From the NCBI GenBank assembly GCA_037957365.1, contig JARHVA010000006.1, forward strand, positions 9,920,501 through 9,984,500: a DNA stretch of 64,000 nt. The letters run 5' to 3'. Numbering within the stretch: position 1 is the stretch's first letter; each line of letters begins with the position of its first letter. Origin of the DNA: Torreya grandis (lineage: Eukaryota > Streptophyta > Pinopsida > Cupressales > Taxaceae). The translations under genes were made by a program, and so were the position numbers. Below, in pieces: positions 1 to 11,650 of this stretch. The notes under the pieces were generated by a model that saw only the letters and a list, made by a program, of their open reading frames with translations, searched no databases and had not been told where the DNA came from.

Positions 1-429
1 ACACTATACAACACCATAAAAAATACAGGGGCAATGGTAGCCACATCTAGTTTGATGAGCAAGGTCGATTGACGATTCAATGTTGAAAGTGTAACCAACA
101 GGCCCATTTCAGAAGAGATTGTTCCACCAATTTAATTAATCCTGGACTCCTGTGCAAATGGTGGGCTTGGAGATCATAAGGACACCAACTTGTTGAAGCA
201 AGCAAACATCAACATGATCGATGTAAGAAATGAAGAGGTGATGGCAATCACTAGGGGCTAGGCAAAGAAATAAATTACCCCAACCCCAGTACAAATAAAG
301 AATGAATGGCCGAGATAAGGGTTGAAGTTGAATGAGCAATTTTGGAAGAAAAAACACATCTTGGTGAACATACAAGTATGGTAGCTAGTCCTCTTGGGCA
401 AGACAAAGAAATTGTTAGACAAGTTTTGT

Positions 430-1560
430 AGATCATCATACCCATCAAATTAGCGGATCTCCTATAGAGCATTCCAGAATTCAAGAATATTATAACCATG
501 ACTTTACAAGCCAATGATTACAACATAGAGCGAGCTATACACCTTGTCTCAAAAGAAAAAACATCGGCAAAGAGGACGAAGGATGAGAAACAAAGAGAGC
601 CCATTGTCAAATCCCCATGGTTAGGAGATTAGGTAATAGATACAATGCTCCCTAACAATGAACTTAGGCTTGATGTGACTAATACTATTATTGATGGCTT
701 TTTTAGGGTGAACGTGCTTTCAAAGGCAACCTAGAAAAGTCAAGGAGAACCCATTATTTGGCTTCCAACTTTTCAATTAGTAGGCATTGATCAAAGTGGA
801 ATACGGGTGTTGGGAGTCCTGATGGCTCAAAAGGTAATTATCAGTACCAACCTTTCAATTGAAATTTGTAGTCATCTCTTTAAAGAAAAAAGCCTATGAT
901 GCATTATGGGGCCGAGGCTAGTTAATAACAGCCAAGGCAGATCACAATTGGAAAATGAACATCATCTTGATCAAGAACAGGGGCTGGAAGTACATTATAG
1001 ATATAAAGAGCCAAGTAGTCAGGGAGGAGGTAGCCTCATCAGAGGACTCATCAGATTCTGATATGGAAGAACACTCCCGACATCTAAACCAAGGCATGGT
1101 GGAACCGAATGAGGAGGGACTATTGTAGTTACACTCATGATTGAAGGATGAAAAAAATTCCTCAGTGGTCTCTTCCATTGGCAAATGGAGGACTATGAAG
1201 GTATTTCAACCTGGGTGCAACTTTGTCGAGATTATGGGATAGAAGAATGTGAAGGTTTTGAAGGAAATGGGCACATGATGACAAACATTCCTAAACCAAG
1301 GGTGGGAAAACATGTTGAGAAGAAAATAGAGTCTAGTCAAGCAGAACCAACATCGTCGGGCCCAACTCACCCTCTTGGGTTCACCAAATACTGGGTAAGT
1401 GATTCAAAGATAGATGAAAAAAATGCTCACTAGTTCGGTGGTGTGGAAGACATGAAATACAAAGAACTGACCGCAATCAAGATAATTCTTAGATTCGATA
1501 AGGAACCTCAAATGATTATGATGGGAGATGACTTGAACCTGATGTTGAAGGCTGCCACTT
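430..1560 (+). pseudogene. Gag/protease-region remnant of E1
   Basis: Upstream of the recognisable RT, short + strand reading stretches follow each other with stops. Around 720-860 the peptide runs GEPIIWLPTFQLVGIDQSG and then RVLGVL, reminiscent of the segment around the aspartic protease of plant Ty3/gypsy elements, but no clear D-S/T-G active site is visible. Around 1500-1600 the text becomes the conserved pre-RT motif YKDLFAWTYKYLKGVP. I see this as the protease-to-RT linker of the same element. Assignment rests on position and weak similarity. Confidence 0.35.
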
Positions 1561-1569
1561 TCTAGATAT

Positions 1570-2990
1570 TCATGGATTATAAGGATTTGTTTGCTTGGAC
1601 CTACAAATATTTGAAGGGAGTACCATCAGAGACGTGTACATAGAATCCCTTGGTGCTAGGAGACCAACTAGGACAGAGAAGAGCATATAGAATGAATCGA
1701 AATTATGCTTCCAAAGTCCAAGAAGCGATTAAGAAGATGTATGAAGCTGGAATAACCTTCAAAGTAATGACAAGTGAATGGGTATCCCTGATAGTAATCA
1801 GTTTGAAGGAGGCAAAGAAGATAAGGATATGTGTTGACTTTAGAACAATGAATGCCATTACTATCAAAGACCCATTTCCAATTCCTTTAACAAATTCTAT
1901 ACTGTAAGAAGTAGCCAGCTATGAGATATTTTCCTCTCTTCATGGATAGGTTCTCGGGTTACAATCAGATCAGCATTGTCGATGAAGATAAAATGAAGAC
2001 CACTTTTACAATGGAAGATGGAGTCTATGCATATAACTGAATTCCACTTGAACTTTGCAATGCTCCGACCACCTTCCAGCAGATCATACTGCACATTTTT
2101 TACAAGATGGCTATAGGTAGCTACAAAGCTTTCCTCGATGAATGGTCATTCTATAACGGTCAAGAATCTCACCTACGGGCCTTGACATAATGCATGAGAT
2201 GATGCAAAGCAACAAAGTTGGTTTTAAATCCACAAAAGTGTCGGTTCATGGTTCCACAAGGCATGTTCCTCAAACACTTAGTGTGTGAATTGGGTCTAAA
2301 GACCGATCCAAACAAAATAAGGGTAATGGTGGAAATGGAGGCACCCAAGGATGTCATTGGAGTAAAATCCTTTTAAGGGCATGTGGGATGTTACTTATGG
2401 TTCAGAATTTTTTTTGCTCAAGTCTCTCACCAGTTGGACATTCTCACAAGAAAAGGGACCCCGTTTGTATGGTCTAATGCACACGAGCATGCATTTAAAG
2501 AATTGAAGGTTTGATTGATAAGTTCTCCTATACTTGTATATCTAGAATGGGACAAAGAGTTTCATGTTCATGTAGATACTTCCGATTAAGCTATTGGGGT
2601 AACATTAGCCTAGGTAGGAACTCAAGGGTTGGATCACATAGTGTTCTTTGCAAGTGGACTCCTATTGAGTGTTGGGAGGAACTACAACACCACAAAATGT
2701 GAAGCCTTATGTATGTTATATGTAGTACAAAAGTTTTGGCATTACCTGTTGGTGATCCCACTTTTTATGTTGACCTTCAAGCACTATTGTACTTAGTCAA
2801 CAAACTAATCATTCAAGGCAGGATAGGTAGATGGTTGATGTTGTTATAGGGGCTCACATTCAAAATTATTGTGACTAGGTAAAATCCACGTGATTGCTGA
2901 CCAAATCTCTAGGATAAAATCAGGGGAACCTGCAAGGGGTGTCAATGAAGATTTCCTAGATGCTTATTCCAAATTGCAATTCTACTAGCA
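1570..2990 (+). pseudogene. Reverse transcriptase-RNase H remnant of E1
   Basis: The RT begins with KDLFAWTYKYLKG, continues through RICVDFRTMNAITIKDPFPI (about 1825-1890), FSGYNQISIVDEDKMKTTF and NAPTTFQQI, then the active-site region. There the usual YLDDW reads FLDEW (about 2132-2146), so one catalytic aspartate is replaced. The connection domain (NPQKCRFM near 2230; TPFVWSNAHEHAFKELK near 2460) and RNase H (HVDTSD near 2565, NYNTTKCEALCMLY near 2680) follow in shifting frames with at least ten stops. The retained order RT-RH-INT supports vertical decay of one copy rather than a mosaic. Confidence 0.88.
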
Positions 2991-3139
2991 TGGTATGAGA
3001 ATATTGAAACTTTATCTTCAACATCCTTTCCAAAGGATATGCAACCCAACAAGAGAAGGAAACTGACACTGAAAGCCTAAATGCTCCAATTAATAAATGA
3101 ATTATTATAGTCTAGACCACATTTTGTGTCTATGTACTA

Positions 3140-4010
3140 AAAGAAGAAATCAAAGATGTGCTCACAAAAGCTCATGAAGGACTAGTTGGAGGCTACATGG
3201 GACTCGATGCTACTGTAAGGAAAGTATTATTGGCAGGGCTTTGGTGGCCAACATTGCACCATGATGCAAAGGAGTGGTTGATGGAATGTGACACTTTCCA
3301 ACATATCGGGAAGCTGTTAAAAGAGTCTTCATGCCTCTCTTAGCCATCACAACCATAGGAACTTCTTGAAAGGTTGGGCATAGATTTCATTAGGCCCTTG
3401 AAAACAAGTAAAGTTCAACGTTGCAAATAAATCGTGGTGGCCACTGAATACTTAACTAAATGGGCATAAGTGATGGCATTGCTAGACAATAGTGCCCTGA
3501 GCACGACGAAGTTCATAAATGAACAACTGGAGATGAGATTTGGGATCCCCATGCAAATCACAAGTGACGAAGGGGCCATTTTGTCAACCATGTGATCCAT
3601 TTGATGACTTCGGAGTTCTGTATTTTTCATTCCCTATCAAGCCCATACTACCCACAAGTGATTGACCAAGCAAAAGCAATGAACAAAGTGTTAATATCGG
3701 TCATTCAGAAGTCATGTGGTATAGGAAGAAGTGATTGCGAGGAACATCTACAAGTGGCACTATGGGGCTATAAAACGACATATAAAGTCACTACCAACCT
3801 TACATCCTTCCAACTAATGTATAGTTAGGAGGCAGTCATCTCTATGGAATATCTAGTACCAAGTATACAGGGAGTTGTGCATTATAGATTGGGGATGACG
3901 AGAGCCTTAGTGAATGACTCCTCCAATTAAATAAACTCAATGAACATCAAGTATTGGCATAGTGGACAACATAATTTACTTAGAGGAGGAAATACTAGCA
4001 TGACAAACAT
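3140..4010 (+). pseudogene. Integrase remnant of E1
   Basis: The zinc-binding region starts with AHEGLVGGYMGLDATVRKVL and ends at a decayed CxxC. The catalytic core shows GIDFI (first Asp, about 3380), VVATEYLTKWA, then FGIPMQITSDEGA (second Asp, about 3565). The expected NGQAEA glutamate motif reads DQAKA (about 3663-3680), so the catalytic Glu appears changed to Lys. Later text (about 3770-3980) is a broken C-terminal domain. Non-functional by stops, frame shifts and active-site loss. Confidence 0.85.
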
Positions 4011-4250
4011 CTCGGGTGGATGAACTTTAAAGTTGGAGATCTTGTGTTGACATATAATGGGAAGCACGAAATTAAATTGGGTAAGTTTAAAGTCTTATCG
4101 TCCCTTTAAAATTGTAGAAATATTTGAAAATGGAGTGGTCTAGGTAGAAAACATAAATGGAACATTGGTTAAAGGCATAGTAAACAAATCTAAAAATAAA
4201 ATTATATAAAATGAGGGTTGAAAATATAAATTTAATTGAAATCAAGACAA

Positions 4251-4960
4251 GTCAAGACTTGATGGATGGGCCCATTTAAAAAAAGAAAGGTATGGTCACC
4301 TATAAATGTAAGGGAGAAGGATGTGAGGCACAAAGGAAAGTTGATGGCTCACTTCACTCCTAACCAAATGCCCCACTTGGGTTATTGAAACACAAGACCA
4401 GCTTAGACCCACTGTACAACCTACATTGCCAAACTTCACTATATGACCTACTAAACCAAAACCCACTACTACTTTGTCAAACCTCAACATACGATTTATC
4501 TAAATTTCCCACAATTTTCGATACATCCAAGTTTGGCACCGATCATTGTATGACCCCACTCTTTTATGTTCACCATATGCCTCTCGCTACCCTTCATATG
4601 TCTCATCCATTCCTTGGTTTCCGTTCGTCTAGCTTCAGCCATGTGTGCTGTATGTCCAACTTGCTCAATGCCGTATGGCCATTACCATTCATATCATGTT
4701 GCCGTACATTGAACAAACATGTCTCCAACCATTGTATGGCCTAGGATTTGCTTCTGATTACTCCACTGTACACTCTGCCCATACCACCATACTCTTTGAT
4801 CCTGTATGTTCCTCTCTAGCCATCCACCTTTTGTTTTACTGCAGCAAGCATGCAACATCATATGAGCCATTAAAACCCATGTTTTCAAGCCAGAAAACCC
4901 TAGTTTTACTCGACTGTCTATAGGATTTCCATAGCTTGCACAAAACAAGGACAATATAAG
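4251..4960 (+). other. Possible 3' LTR/leader of E1
   Basis: No coding match. A TATA-like CTATAAATG sits near 4300 on the + strand, where a U3/R boundary would be expected if the E1 3' LTR begins around 4260. Short related words (ATTGTATGGCC, CGTATGGCC, TTGTATGACC) recur at 4540-4740, suggesting degenerate internal repetition. No second LTR copy exists in the window to compare, so this is positional inference. Confidence 0.3.
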
Positions 4961-5449
4961 AAATTTAGGTTTTTTATTTTAGTAGAAGAACAAAATTTGG
5001 TGGAAGAATTTCCAATTGCAGGGCATCAAAAGGGTCTTTTTCAGGGTTTTGGCAAAGTGGCAGAAATACAAGGACCAAAAAACTCATCAAAAAACCAACT
5101 ATAGGGTTTTAGTTCTTATCTTTCTTCCAACTCTAGTTTGTTGCCGTAATCATGACTGAAAAGAACCACAACCCTACTGCTTCTGTACATTCAAAGAATG
5201 CTTTGGATGTGTCTTTTGCAACGTTTGGAACTGTTTGAGAAGGCTATATGGTTCCCAAATCAATCAATACCATTGCTCCCAATCTGGTACAAACTTTATT
5301 AGTAGTGGGCATGAGTTTGCGATCTGTACATTCAACCTAAAGAGCATCCAAATAAATCCACAAGACGCTGAAAATTATTTAGAAGATTGAGTACCTTTTT
5401 GGAGTCCAATAATATGGCAAATTGCTAAAAATACCTCACATAAATATTC
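4961..5449. other. No recognisable gene or element
   Basis: AT-rich sequence between the E1 remains and the next LTR-like block. No protein family, RNA or clear repeat was recognised. Confidence 0.5.
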
Positions 5450-6482
5450 TGATTTTTTTTTGAAAGTACAATTGTACTTTCCAGCCTATAGATGCCTCGA
5501 AAAACTCCCCAAGAGGTTCGCCACACCCAAGAAAAATAGAATAAATAAATCTGAAATTTATTCCTTGATTTCCTCTCACCGAAACACCTCCCGAAGCTCG
5601 CCACACAAGTCATCCAAGTGCCAAAATTGCGAGAATAATTTTTAAATGTTCGAGAGCATTGAATGACCCTAAAAACCTTGCAAAACCCCTCCAACAGAAA
5701 TCACCCAAGATAGAAACCTGCAATCAGCTTTTCCCAAATTATTCACTGTTCACAATAATTAATTTTTCCTACAAATATGCTGTAACTTCAAAAATTCATA
5801 ACTCCCTCAATACTTGGAATTATGATGCAAATAAGAGCTCAAACTGACTACAAAATTAGTGACTGTCAAATAAAAATAATATCAAAATTTTCCTTCCATA
5901 GGAAGGCCACCAAAATTTGATTTAAAATTATGCAAACCTTAGTTTCCAGAATTTTCCTCCACAAACCCTAGGTCAAATTTTCAGAAGTAGATGGTGTTTC
6001 AAAACACCTTTGTAGATCCATTTGCATGAACATATGTAATTTGAAGCTCACTTACAACCCTTGAATAGAGTTGCCCAAGTAGAAGGAATTGAGGTTTTCG
6101 TTCCCACACCTAAAACACTTCTTAAAGATTTTCGTCCTCAAGAGGTGGAAACCAAGCTTGACATACTTAATCAATAATTCCAATATCCAATAATGCTTCA
6201 TCTTCAAATGAATCATTACTTGCTTTTATATGCCACTCCTCTTAATTTCACTTTAGGCCTTAAGTGCCCAAGACCTATAAACCCCACCACTTAAGTGAAA
6301 TAGGAACATAAGGTGTTTTTTCATAACTCAACTCAAAATTAGAAATATAAAGTACCTTTTCTATTATTAACTCCTCACAAGTGGCCCACCATGCTCCCTT
6401 TCCTTCTTCTACCCTTAGTCATTGGAAACAAGAATGGGCTAAGGGTCCCACGAGGGTCTAGATAAAAAATGGGGACATCACA
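5450..6482 (-). mobile_element. Candidate solo LTR (TGTGATGTCCCC family end)
   Basis: Read on the minus strand, the block begins TGTGATGTCCCC at 6482 and ends in ...AAATCA at 5450, i.e. TG...CA. A TATA box (CATATAAAAG) lies about 255 bp inside, near 6225, again on the minus strand. Flanks are TATTC on the left and AATTC on the right, a 4/5 match for a 5-bp target duplication. The start closely resembles other LTR starts in this window. No internal region accompanies it. The right edge is firmer than the left. Confidence 0.5.
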
Positions 6483-6832
6483 AATTCTTTATAAACATGT
6501 TTAATAAATTTAATAATTGTTATTCATGATTTATGTTAGTTTTTCATGATTTTTGAATAAAATTGTTGGTTTGTTACTATTTATAGGGTTTAGTCTTACA
6601 AATTTATGGTTTAGGTTTTTTTAGATGCCGTTTTAAATTTTTAAATTTTTTTCATATACATAGGGTTTAAACTTTAGTGTTTACATTTACAACTTTATGG
6701 TATAAGTTTTTTTTTTAAATGTCGTTTTTAATTTTTCTTTGCATTTGAACATATTGCAAGTTAACCGCTAGCATACAACGGCATCCAACATTGCATCAAG
6801 GTCAACATCAATTAGTAGTAGCTGTCCTGCTA

Positions 6833-7078
6833 AAGCTTGCATTGTTGCTTGGAAGTATGTCGTATTGGTTGAATCATCCCAGTCAATCGTGATTTGTACG
6901 TTTTGCTCGAAGAAGAGCTGAGACATCAATCATCTTAAGTACCATATTGCATGTATTCCTTGTCATGATGTCACACTGTGTTCTAATACAATGGAAGAGG
7001 TAAAATGAGAGATGATTACAGAACTTGCATTGTTGCATGAAAAGAAAGTGGAGAGGGCAAAAGTACATGTAGCCTTAA
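6833..7078 (+). pseudogene. BED zinc-finger domain of hAT transposase
   Basis: One frame reads AWKYVVLVESSQSIVICTFC, then a stop, then INHLKYHIACIPCHDVTLC and a second stop before EMITELALLHEKKVERAK. This is the DNA-binding BED finger arrangement (CTFC pair and H-x4-H style histidines) used by plant hAT transposases to bind their ends. Two in-frame stops (near 6914 and 6998) break it. Confidence 0.85.
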
Positions 7079-7269
7079 ACAATAGCCATTGCTTCGGTAT
7101 CGACAGAAGAAACTGAGGTAGCTATGACAGAGATTGTGGGTCTTAGTTGTGGTCCATGCATACAAGGTACATTCACCTCATCCACTTCGAGCAAAACCCA
7201 GACAATTTTTTTATTTAGAAACATACCTAAGGCACAAACTTCGCTGCAAGGTACAATGTGGAACAACGA

Positions 7270-8124
7270 GACGTATGTAGAAGCAGATAAGACATATGCA
7301 AACTTCTGGTACTTCAACAACCTTGCCTTCAATGTGGTGAAGAGCTCGTATTGAGAGTATTTGGTGACAACATTGACAGTTACAGGGAAAAGGGTATAAG
7401 ACACCCTCTCCAAGAGACTTAAGTGGGAGGCTTCTCTAAGATGCTGTTGAAGAAGCAAAGTCAATTATGGAAAGTCAAAAAAGGTTGTGGCAAAAGTTCA
7501 GATGCACCATTCTTTCATATGGGTGGATGGATGGAAAGAACTACACCCTCATCAATTTTTTGGCACCTTCAAATGGTGAGATGGTTTTTTCTGAAGTCAG
7601 TTGATGCCTCTAACAAAGTAAACAATGCAGAAACTTTGAACTTGATGCTTGAGGAGGTTGTCTTAGAGGTGGGCATTGAGAATGTGTGCAAGTTATCACT
7701 AGCAATGTAGCAACATATGTGGCCGTTGGAAGACTGCTTTTGGAGAGACATCCATCACTCTTTTGGACCCCTTGCATGAGTCATTGCCTTGACCTTCTTT
7801 TGGAGGCTAGACAAAATTGATTGGGTGGAATTGATTGTAGAAGAGGCCAAAAACATCACCACATATATTTACAATCACCCTTGGATTCGCAGTTTGATGA
7901 GAGATCACACCAAGGGGAAAGAGCTTATGCGAATAGGTGTCACAAGGTTTGCAACTAACTTCCTTACATTGCAAAGTATTTGTACTTTGTTGACAACTTT
8001 GAAGCAGAGGTTTGTGAATCAAGCATGGGTGGACTCAACATAATCCAAGAAAGCTGATGAGGACAAGGTCACGAAGACAGTTTTTGATGAGGCCTTTGTG
8101 AAGAGAGCTATAGAGATCCTCAAG
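7270..8124 (+). pseudogene. hAT transposase catalytic core (DUF659-like), broken
   Basis: The core begins ANFWYFNNLAFNVV (about 7300), reaches CTILSYGWMDGKNYTLINFL (about 7507-7565), KSVDASNKVNNAETL, then VQVITSNVATYVAVGRLL (about 7685-7740), SLFWTPCMSHCLDLLLE, EEAKNITTYIYNHPW, GVTRFATNFLTLQS and FDEAFVKRAIEILK. Relatives read SDGW at the first motif and ITDN at the second; here both aspartates are lost (SYGW, ITSN). Frame changes near 7580, 7680 and 7795 were followed by eye. The exon ends at 8124 before GTACCG, a plausible splice donor. Confidence 0.85.
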
Positions 8125-8333
8125 GTACCGAAATTTCAATTTAAATTTCAAGTCAATTCCTTTATTTTTAAAATTTTAGAGTATTTATTTATTTTTATGT
8201 TTGTAGCTTTAAAAAAAAATTATATTATAGAAAAGTCAGAGTACAGATTCTAATGTGCCAAGCTTGGAAGCTAATAGTCCAAGCCTAGGCATTAAACAAA
8301 AAAGAAAACATGTGAGCATTTATCTATACAATT

Positions 8334-8870
8334 CTAAGTTAAGAATGGCTGCCAAATCTCTTTGCAACTTGGATGACCACCAAAAAGGGGGCAAACCATA
8401 GCATATAAGATTATGATTGTCAAGAGCCCAGTTAGCCAATCCATCAACGTCTGCATTTCTTTCTCTAGGAACATGGCTGAACTGAACCTCCTAGAACTGA
8501 GATTGCAACCTACAAATTTTCTCCATCTCCATAGCAATTTGTCAATTTTTGCTAGGATGTCCCTCTGGATCAAATAACATTCCTACAATAATCTTAGAAT
8601 CAAATTCAATTTGAAGCTTCTGTGAACCAATTTTCAAAGCTTTTTTGCATGCCTTTTTAGAAAACTTTTATCTCCGCTAAGTTATTGGTTATAAAACCCA
8701 CCTTTTCCTCAAAAAGAAAAGCTACCATTCCATCAAGCAGTCTTCCAATACCCCCTATGCTTGCCTGGCCCAAGTTACCTCTTGAGGCACCATCCGTGTT
8801 CACCTTTCCGTACCCAATTGATGGTGCTATCCAAGTTTTTCCTTGTGAACTTTCTTTTTTGATTGAACAA
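8334..8870 (-). pseudogene. LINE terminal RNase H domain, broken
   Basis: On the minus strand VNTDGASRGNLGQASIGGIG (about 8800-8860) is the first catalytic block of an RNase H, TNNLAE the second, and EVQFSHVPREERNADVDGLA (about 8430-8490) the last. Stops and shifts separate the blocks. Such RNase H domains occur at the end of ORF2 in some plant L1 lineages. The stretch 8871-9077 is a poorly conserved linker. Confidence 0.82.
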
Positions 8871-9077
8871 CAAACCTTGATGAAGTACTAGGTTGTATAG
8901 ATATCTAGTGACATAAATGTTCCCATTCCGGTGTGAGAATTTGAGGCAATCCAATCTTATGCTTGATAGTTTCAGCCAAGTTGATGTTGATTTTTTCTTA
9001 GATAAATTATATCTCTTCGGTCTTGCTAAAAAATTCTACGATTCCGTTCTTTCCAAACGTTCTAGAACAAGGTGATT

Positions 9078-9945
9078 TCAGACCAAAGCACCGGCTTGAG
9101 ATTTTGACCCTTGGGTAAATGTTTCTGCCAATCTAATCAGCTGCTCTAGTGACTGAAAATTTCTCCATTGAAGATTCAACAAATGGGATAAAAGCTTCCA
9201 TAAGTGGACCACCCATGTACAATGGAAAAACAGATGAGATAGGGTTTCCTCATCCCCCAAGCATAGAACACAACAAAAGGGACCATAAAAACCACGTCTC
9301 ATCAGGGTATCCCTAGTTAGAAATATTCTTTTTAAAATCAACCACACAAAAAACTTCACCTTGGGCCATAATGTTGGCTGCCAAAGGTGACTAAATATAT
9401 TCTTTAGTGAATGAGAAGTACTTCTATTTAGGGAATCATAGTCTGCAGAAACCGTATAATCTCCTGTAGCATTTTTCCCCCATGCCAATTCATCTGGCTT
9501 TGAGGTTATTGAAAGAGGGCATGCCAAAAGAAGTGTTAATTTGAGATAGTTGTTCCTCGTCCATTTGAATTGGCCATTCACGAGTGGATCTCTAGCACTT
9601 TCTTATTTCACAAGATTGGTTAGTGTCCTTACAATAATGATCCACCTTAATCCATGCCTTTTCATGCATCACTTTCATTACAAGTTGTAACTCTGGGTAT
9701 TGAGTAATGATAGCTGGGTGCCCATCCCATGCATCAGTCCAGAAGTTAGCATTTCTACCATCCTTAACAATCCAGAACAAGTGCTTTTTAATAAGCTCTT
9801 CCCCTAACTTGAGAACAAGTATAGGAGATCCCTTAGGGGGAAGGGATAACCGAATAAGTCTCTCTATGGGATTGTTTTCCACATATTTGGCTCTAGTATT
9901 TACAGCCCATGGATCAGTTGGATTCTTTAATAAGTTTGTAACTTT
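9078..9945 (-). pseudogene. LINE ORF2 fragment: post-RT and zf-RVT domain
   Basis: The upstream part contains KKHLFWIVKDGRNANFWTDA, the standard motif between RT and the zinc domain in plant LINEs. After a stop near 9592 the next stretch has LWPKVKFFVWLIL, FYGPFCCVLCLGDEETLSHL and FFHCTWVVHLW, the cysteine/histidine pattern of the zf-RVT family. Domain assignment is strong; the sequence is interrupted and has no RT, so it is inert. Confidence 0.85.
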
Positions 9946-9973
9946 AATTTGTTTGTATTTTGTAACTTTGTAG

Positions 9974-11190
9974 GTGTCGGAGCATTTGGTGAGGTTTTTA
10001 CTCTTTAGTGGATGTGGAGCAAAGCCCAACGTAAAACATTTATGAGGCCATGGATAGGGCCAAAGAGGCCATCCAAAACTTTTATAGAGGTGTAGTGCCA
10101 GAGTTGATCCCATTTGGGAGTTAATTGATCAGAGATGGAACAATTAACTCCACCACTCCATCCATGTAGTGGGGTACTACCTTAATGCCAAGCTTTTTTA
10201 TTCAGATGGCTTTGCATATGCTAATAGAGAGGTTATGGAGGGCTTCTCAACATGCATTGAGAGTATGACACTTGACGTTGACGTGAAGGACCTCCTCATT
10301 TCAAAGTTGCATAAATACAAGCAGGCTAGAGGGAGGCTCTTTAGTACTAGCTATTCGAAGGAGATCCACCCAATCACTAGGTAATAAAAAATGAAGTCTT
10401 TACTTGTACCTTACAAGTTACAAATTTATAATTATTAATTACTTACAAACTTTTGAATATCTTGTTTGCAGATTTGTGGTGGGAAGATTGGGGTGGAAAT
10501 ACCCCAAATATTCAAAAGCTAGCCCTCTTATATCAACCTTGTAGCGCTTCTGGATGTGAGCACAATTGAAATCTGTTTGACACCATTCACACAAAGAAGC
10601 TCAATAAGTTGAGTCAATGACACCTCAATGACCTAGTTTTTGTGTAATACAACCTTCGGCTTCACACAAAAAATGTTGATGACACATCATAAGAGCCTAT
10701 CGATTTGGATGAAATCGATCCCTATAGTGACTAGATTGCACAGGACGAAGAGACCCCCTTGTTTACAGAGGATGAAATTGTTGATTTCGAGAGACAAGCT
10801 ATGGAGGGTGCAACAAAAGTAGGAGATATTGGATTGGATGACATCATTGTATATGTTGTCGAATATGATGCAGAGGAGTTGTTTGGCACCATTCACACGA
10901 AGAAATGCAATAAGTCGAGTCAACAACAACTCAATGACCTAGTTTTTGTGTAATACAACCTTCGGCTTCACGCAAAAAAGGTGGATGACACATCACAAGG
11001 TCCTATCGATTTGGATGAGATCGATCCCTACAATGATTTGACTGCATAAAACAAGGAGACCCCCTTGTTTACAAAGGATGAGATTGTTAATTTCGAGAGG
11101 CAAGCTATGGAGGGTGCAACAGAAGTAGGAGATATTGGATTGGATGACATCATTGTAGATGTTGTCGAACATGATGTAGAGTAGTCACAA
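9974..11190 (+). pseudogene. hAT transposase C-terminal region and dimerisation domain
   Basis: A plausible acceptor (TTTGTAG at 9967-9973) precedes EHLVRF, then NIYEAMDRAKEAIQNFYRGV (about 10035-10095). A frame change leads to WELIDQRWNN and VVGYYLNAKLFYSDGFAYAN. A short intron is likely (GTAATA at 10381, ...TTTGCAG at 10471). Then comes the dimerisation block WWEDWGGNTPNIQKLALLYQ, CSASGCEHN (stop) and TIHTKKLNKL. The region TIHTKK...AEE is duplicated in tandem. Several stops (near 10553, 10617, 10650) remain. Confidence 0.82.
10576..11187 (+). repeat. 306-bp tandem duplication inside the hAT 3' coding region
   Basis: TTTGACACCATTCACACAAA at 10576 recurs as TTTGGCACCATTCACACGAA at 10882, a period of 306 bp (102 codons, so frame is kept). 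Both units end in the acidic block around GDIGLDDII. They differ by scattered substitutions, so the duplication is not very recent. Confidence 0.9.
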
Positions 11191-11650
11191 CCATCGGTAC
11201 TAGGGTGGAGCCACAGGGGCAACGATCGAGGTAGAGTGAGGAGGGGAAACCGTGTGCGAGGACTAGACTCTCTCAGTCCCACTTATTTTTCACTAGAGCA
11301 TGGAAGAGAACTTGTAGATTATTGTAATTTATATCTTTCATTCATATGCAATTTATGACAAGGATTTTCAATGACAATCATCATAAATTTATAAGTATTA
11401 GTTTGTTATATTCGCATGATTATATGATTTTGTATTATATTTGTATTCAAATCTAATAGAAAACACTTCCCCAACGTTTTACAGACTCATTTGATACATT
11501 TTGTAACCATAATTTGTATAAAATTGATGTTTTTAAAGAAATTTAAGTATTTTTTAAGTTGCCGAGTCTTGGCGAACAGTGGTTGAGTAATTTTTTTGGG
11601 GGTGGGGCGAGTACGAACCGAGTACGGGTATGTAAACTGTGTGTGAGAAC

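Larger units (their letters stand above)
1..4250 (+). mobile_element. Decayed Ty3/gypsy retrotransposon E1 (5' end outside window)
   Basis: A continuous but heavily broken polyprotein can be followed on the + strand: protease-like remains, reverse transcriptase, RNase H and integrase, in the order expected for Ty3/gypsy. Many stop codons and frame changes interrupt it, so it cannot make protein. The RT and integrase wording resembles the Tat/Athila-like side of plant Ty3/gypsy (for example ICVDFRTMNAITIKDPFPIP and WWPTLHHDAKEW) rather than chromoviruses, and no chromodomain is seen. The 5' LTR and most of gag lie left of the window. Family level is secure; clade is inferred. Confidence 0.85.
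8334..9945 (-). mobile_element. 5'-truncated LINE (plant L1 type with RNase H), antisense in hAT intron
   Basis: On the minus strand, in 5' to 3' order: the W-V-K-DG-ANFW region downstream of RT, the zinc-binding zf-RVT domain, and a terminal RNase H. This is the 3' part of a plant L1-type LINE ORF2; the endonuclease and RT are missing. It lies between the hAT splice donor (8124/8125) and acceptor (9973/9974), opposite in strand. No clear poly(A) tract or target-site duplication was found, so the outer edges are estimates. Confidence 0.82.
6771..11650 (+). mobile_element. Decayed autonomous hAT transposon (BED/DUF659 type)
   Basis: On the + strand, in order: a BED zinc finger, an RNase H-like hAT catalytic core split by stops and frame shifts, an intron bearing an antisense LINE, and the C-terminal hAT dimerisation domain. 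The last ~360 bp (about 11262-11640) are clearly related to the last ~400 bp of the 812-bp non-autonomous element at 59248-60059, which locates the right terminus near 11645. No matching left terminus or 8-bp target duplication was found, so the left boundary is only the start of coding similarity. From 6483 to 6770 I see only AT-rich sequence. Confidence 0.82.
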
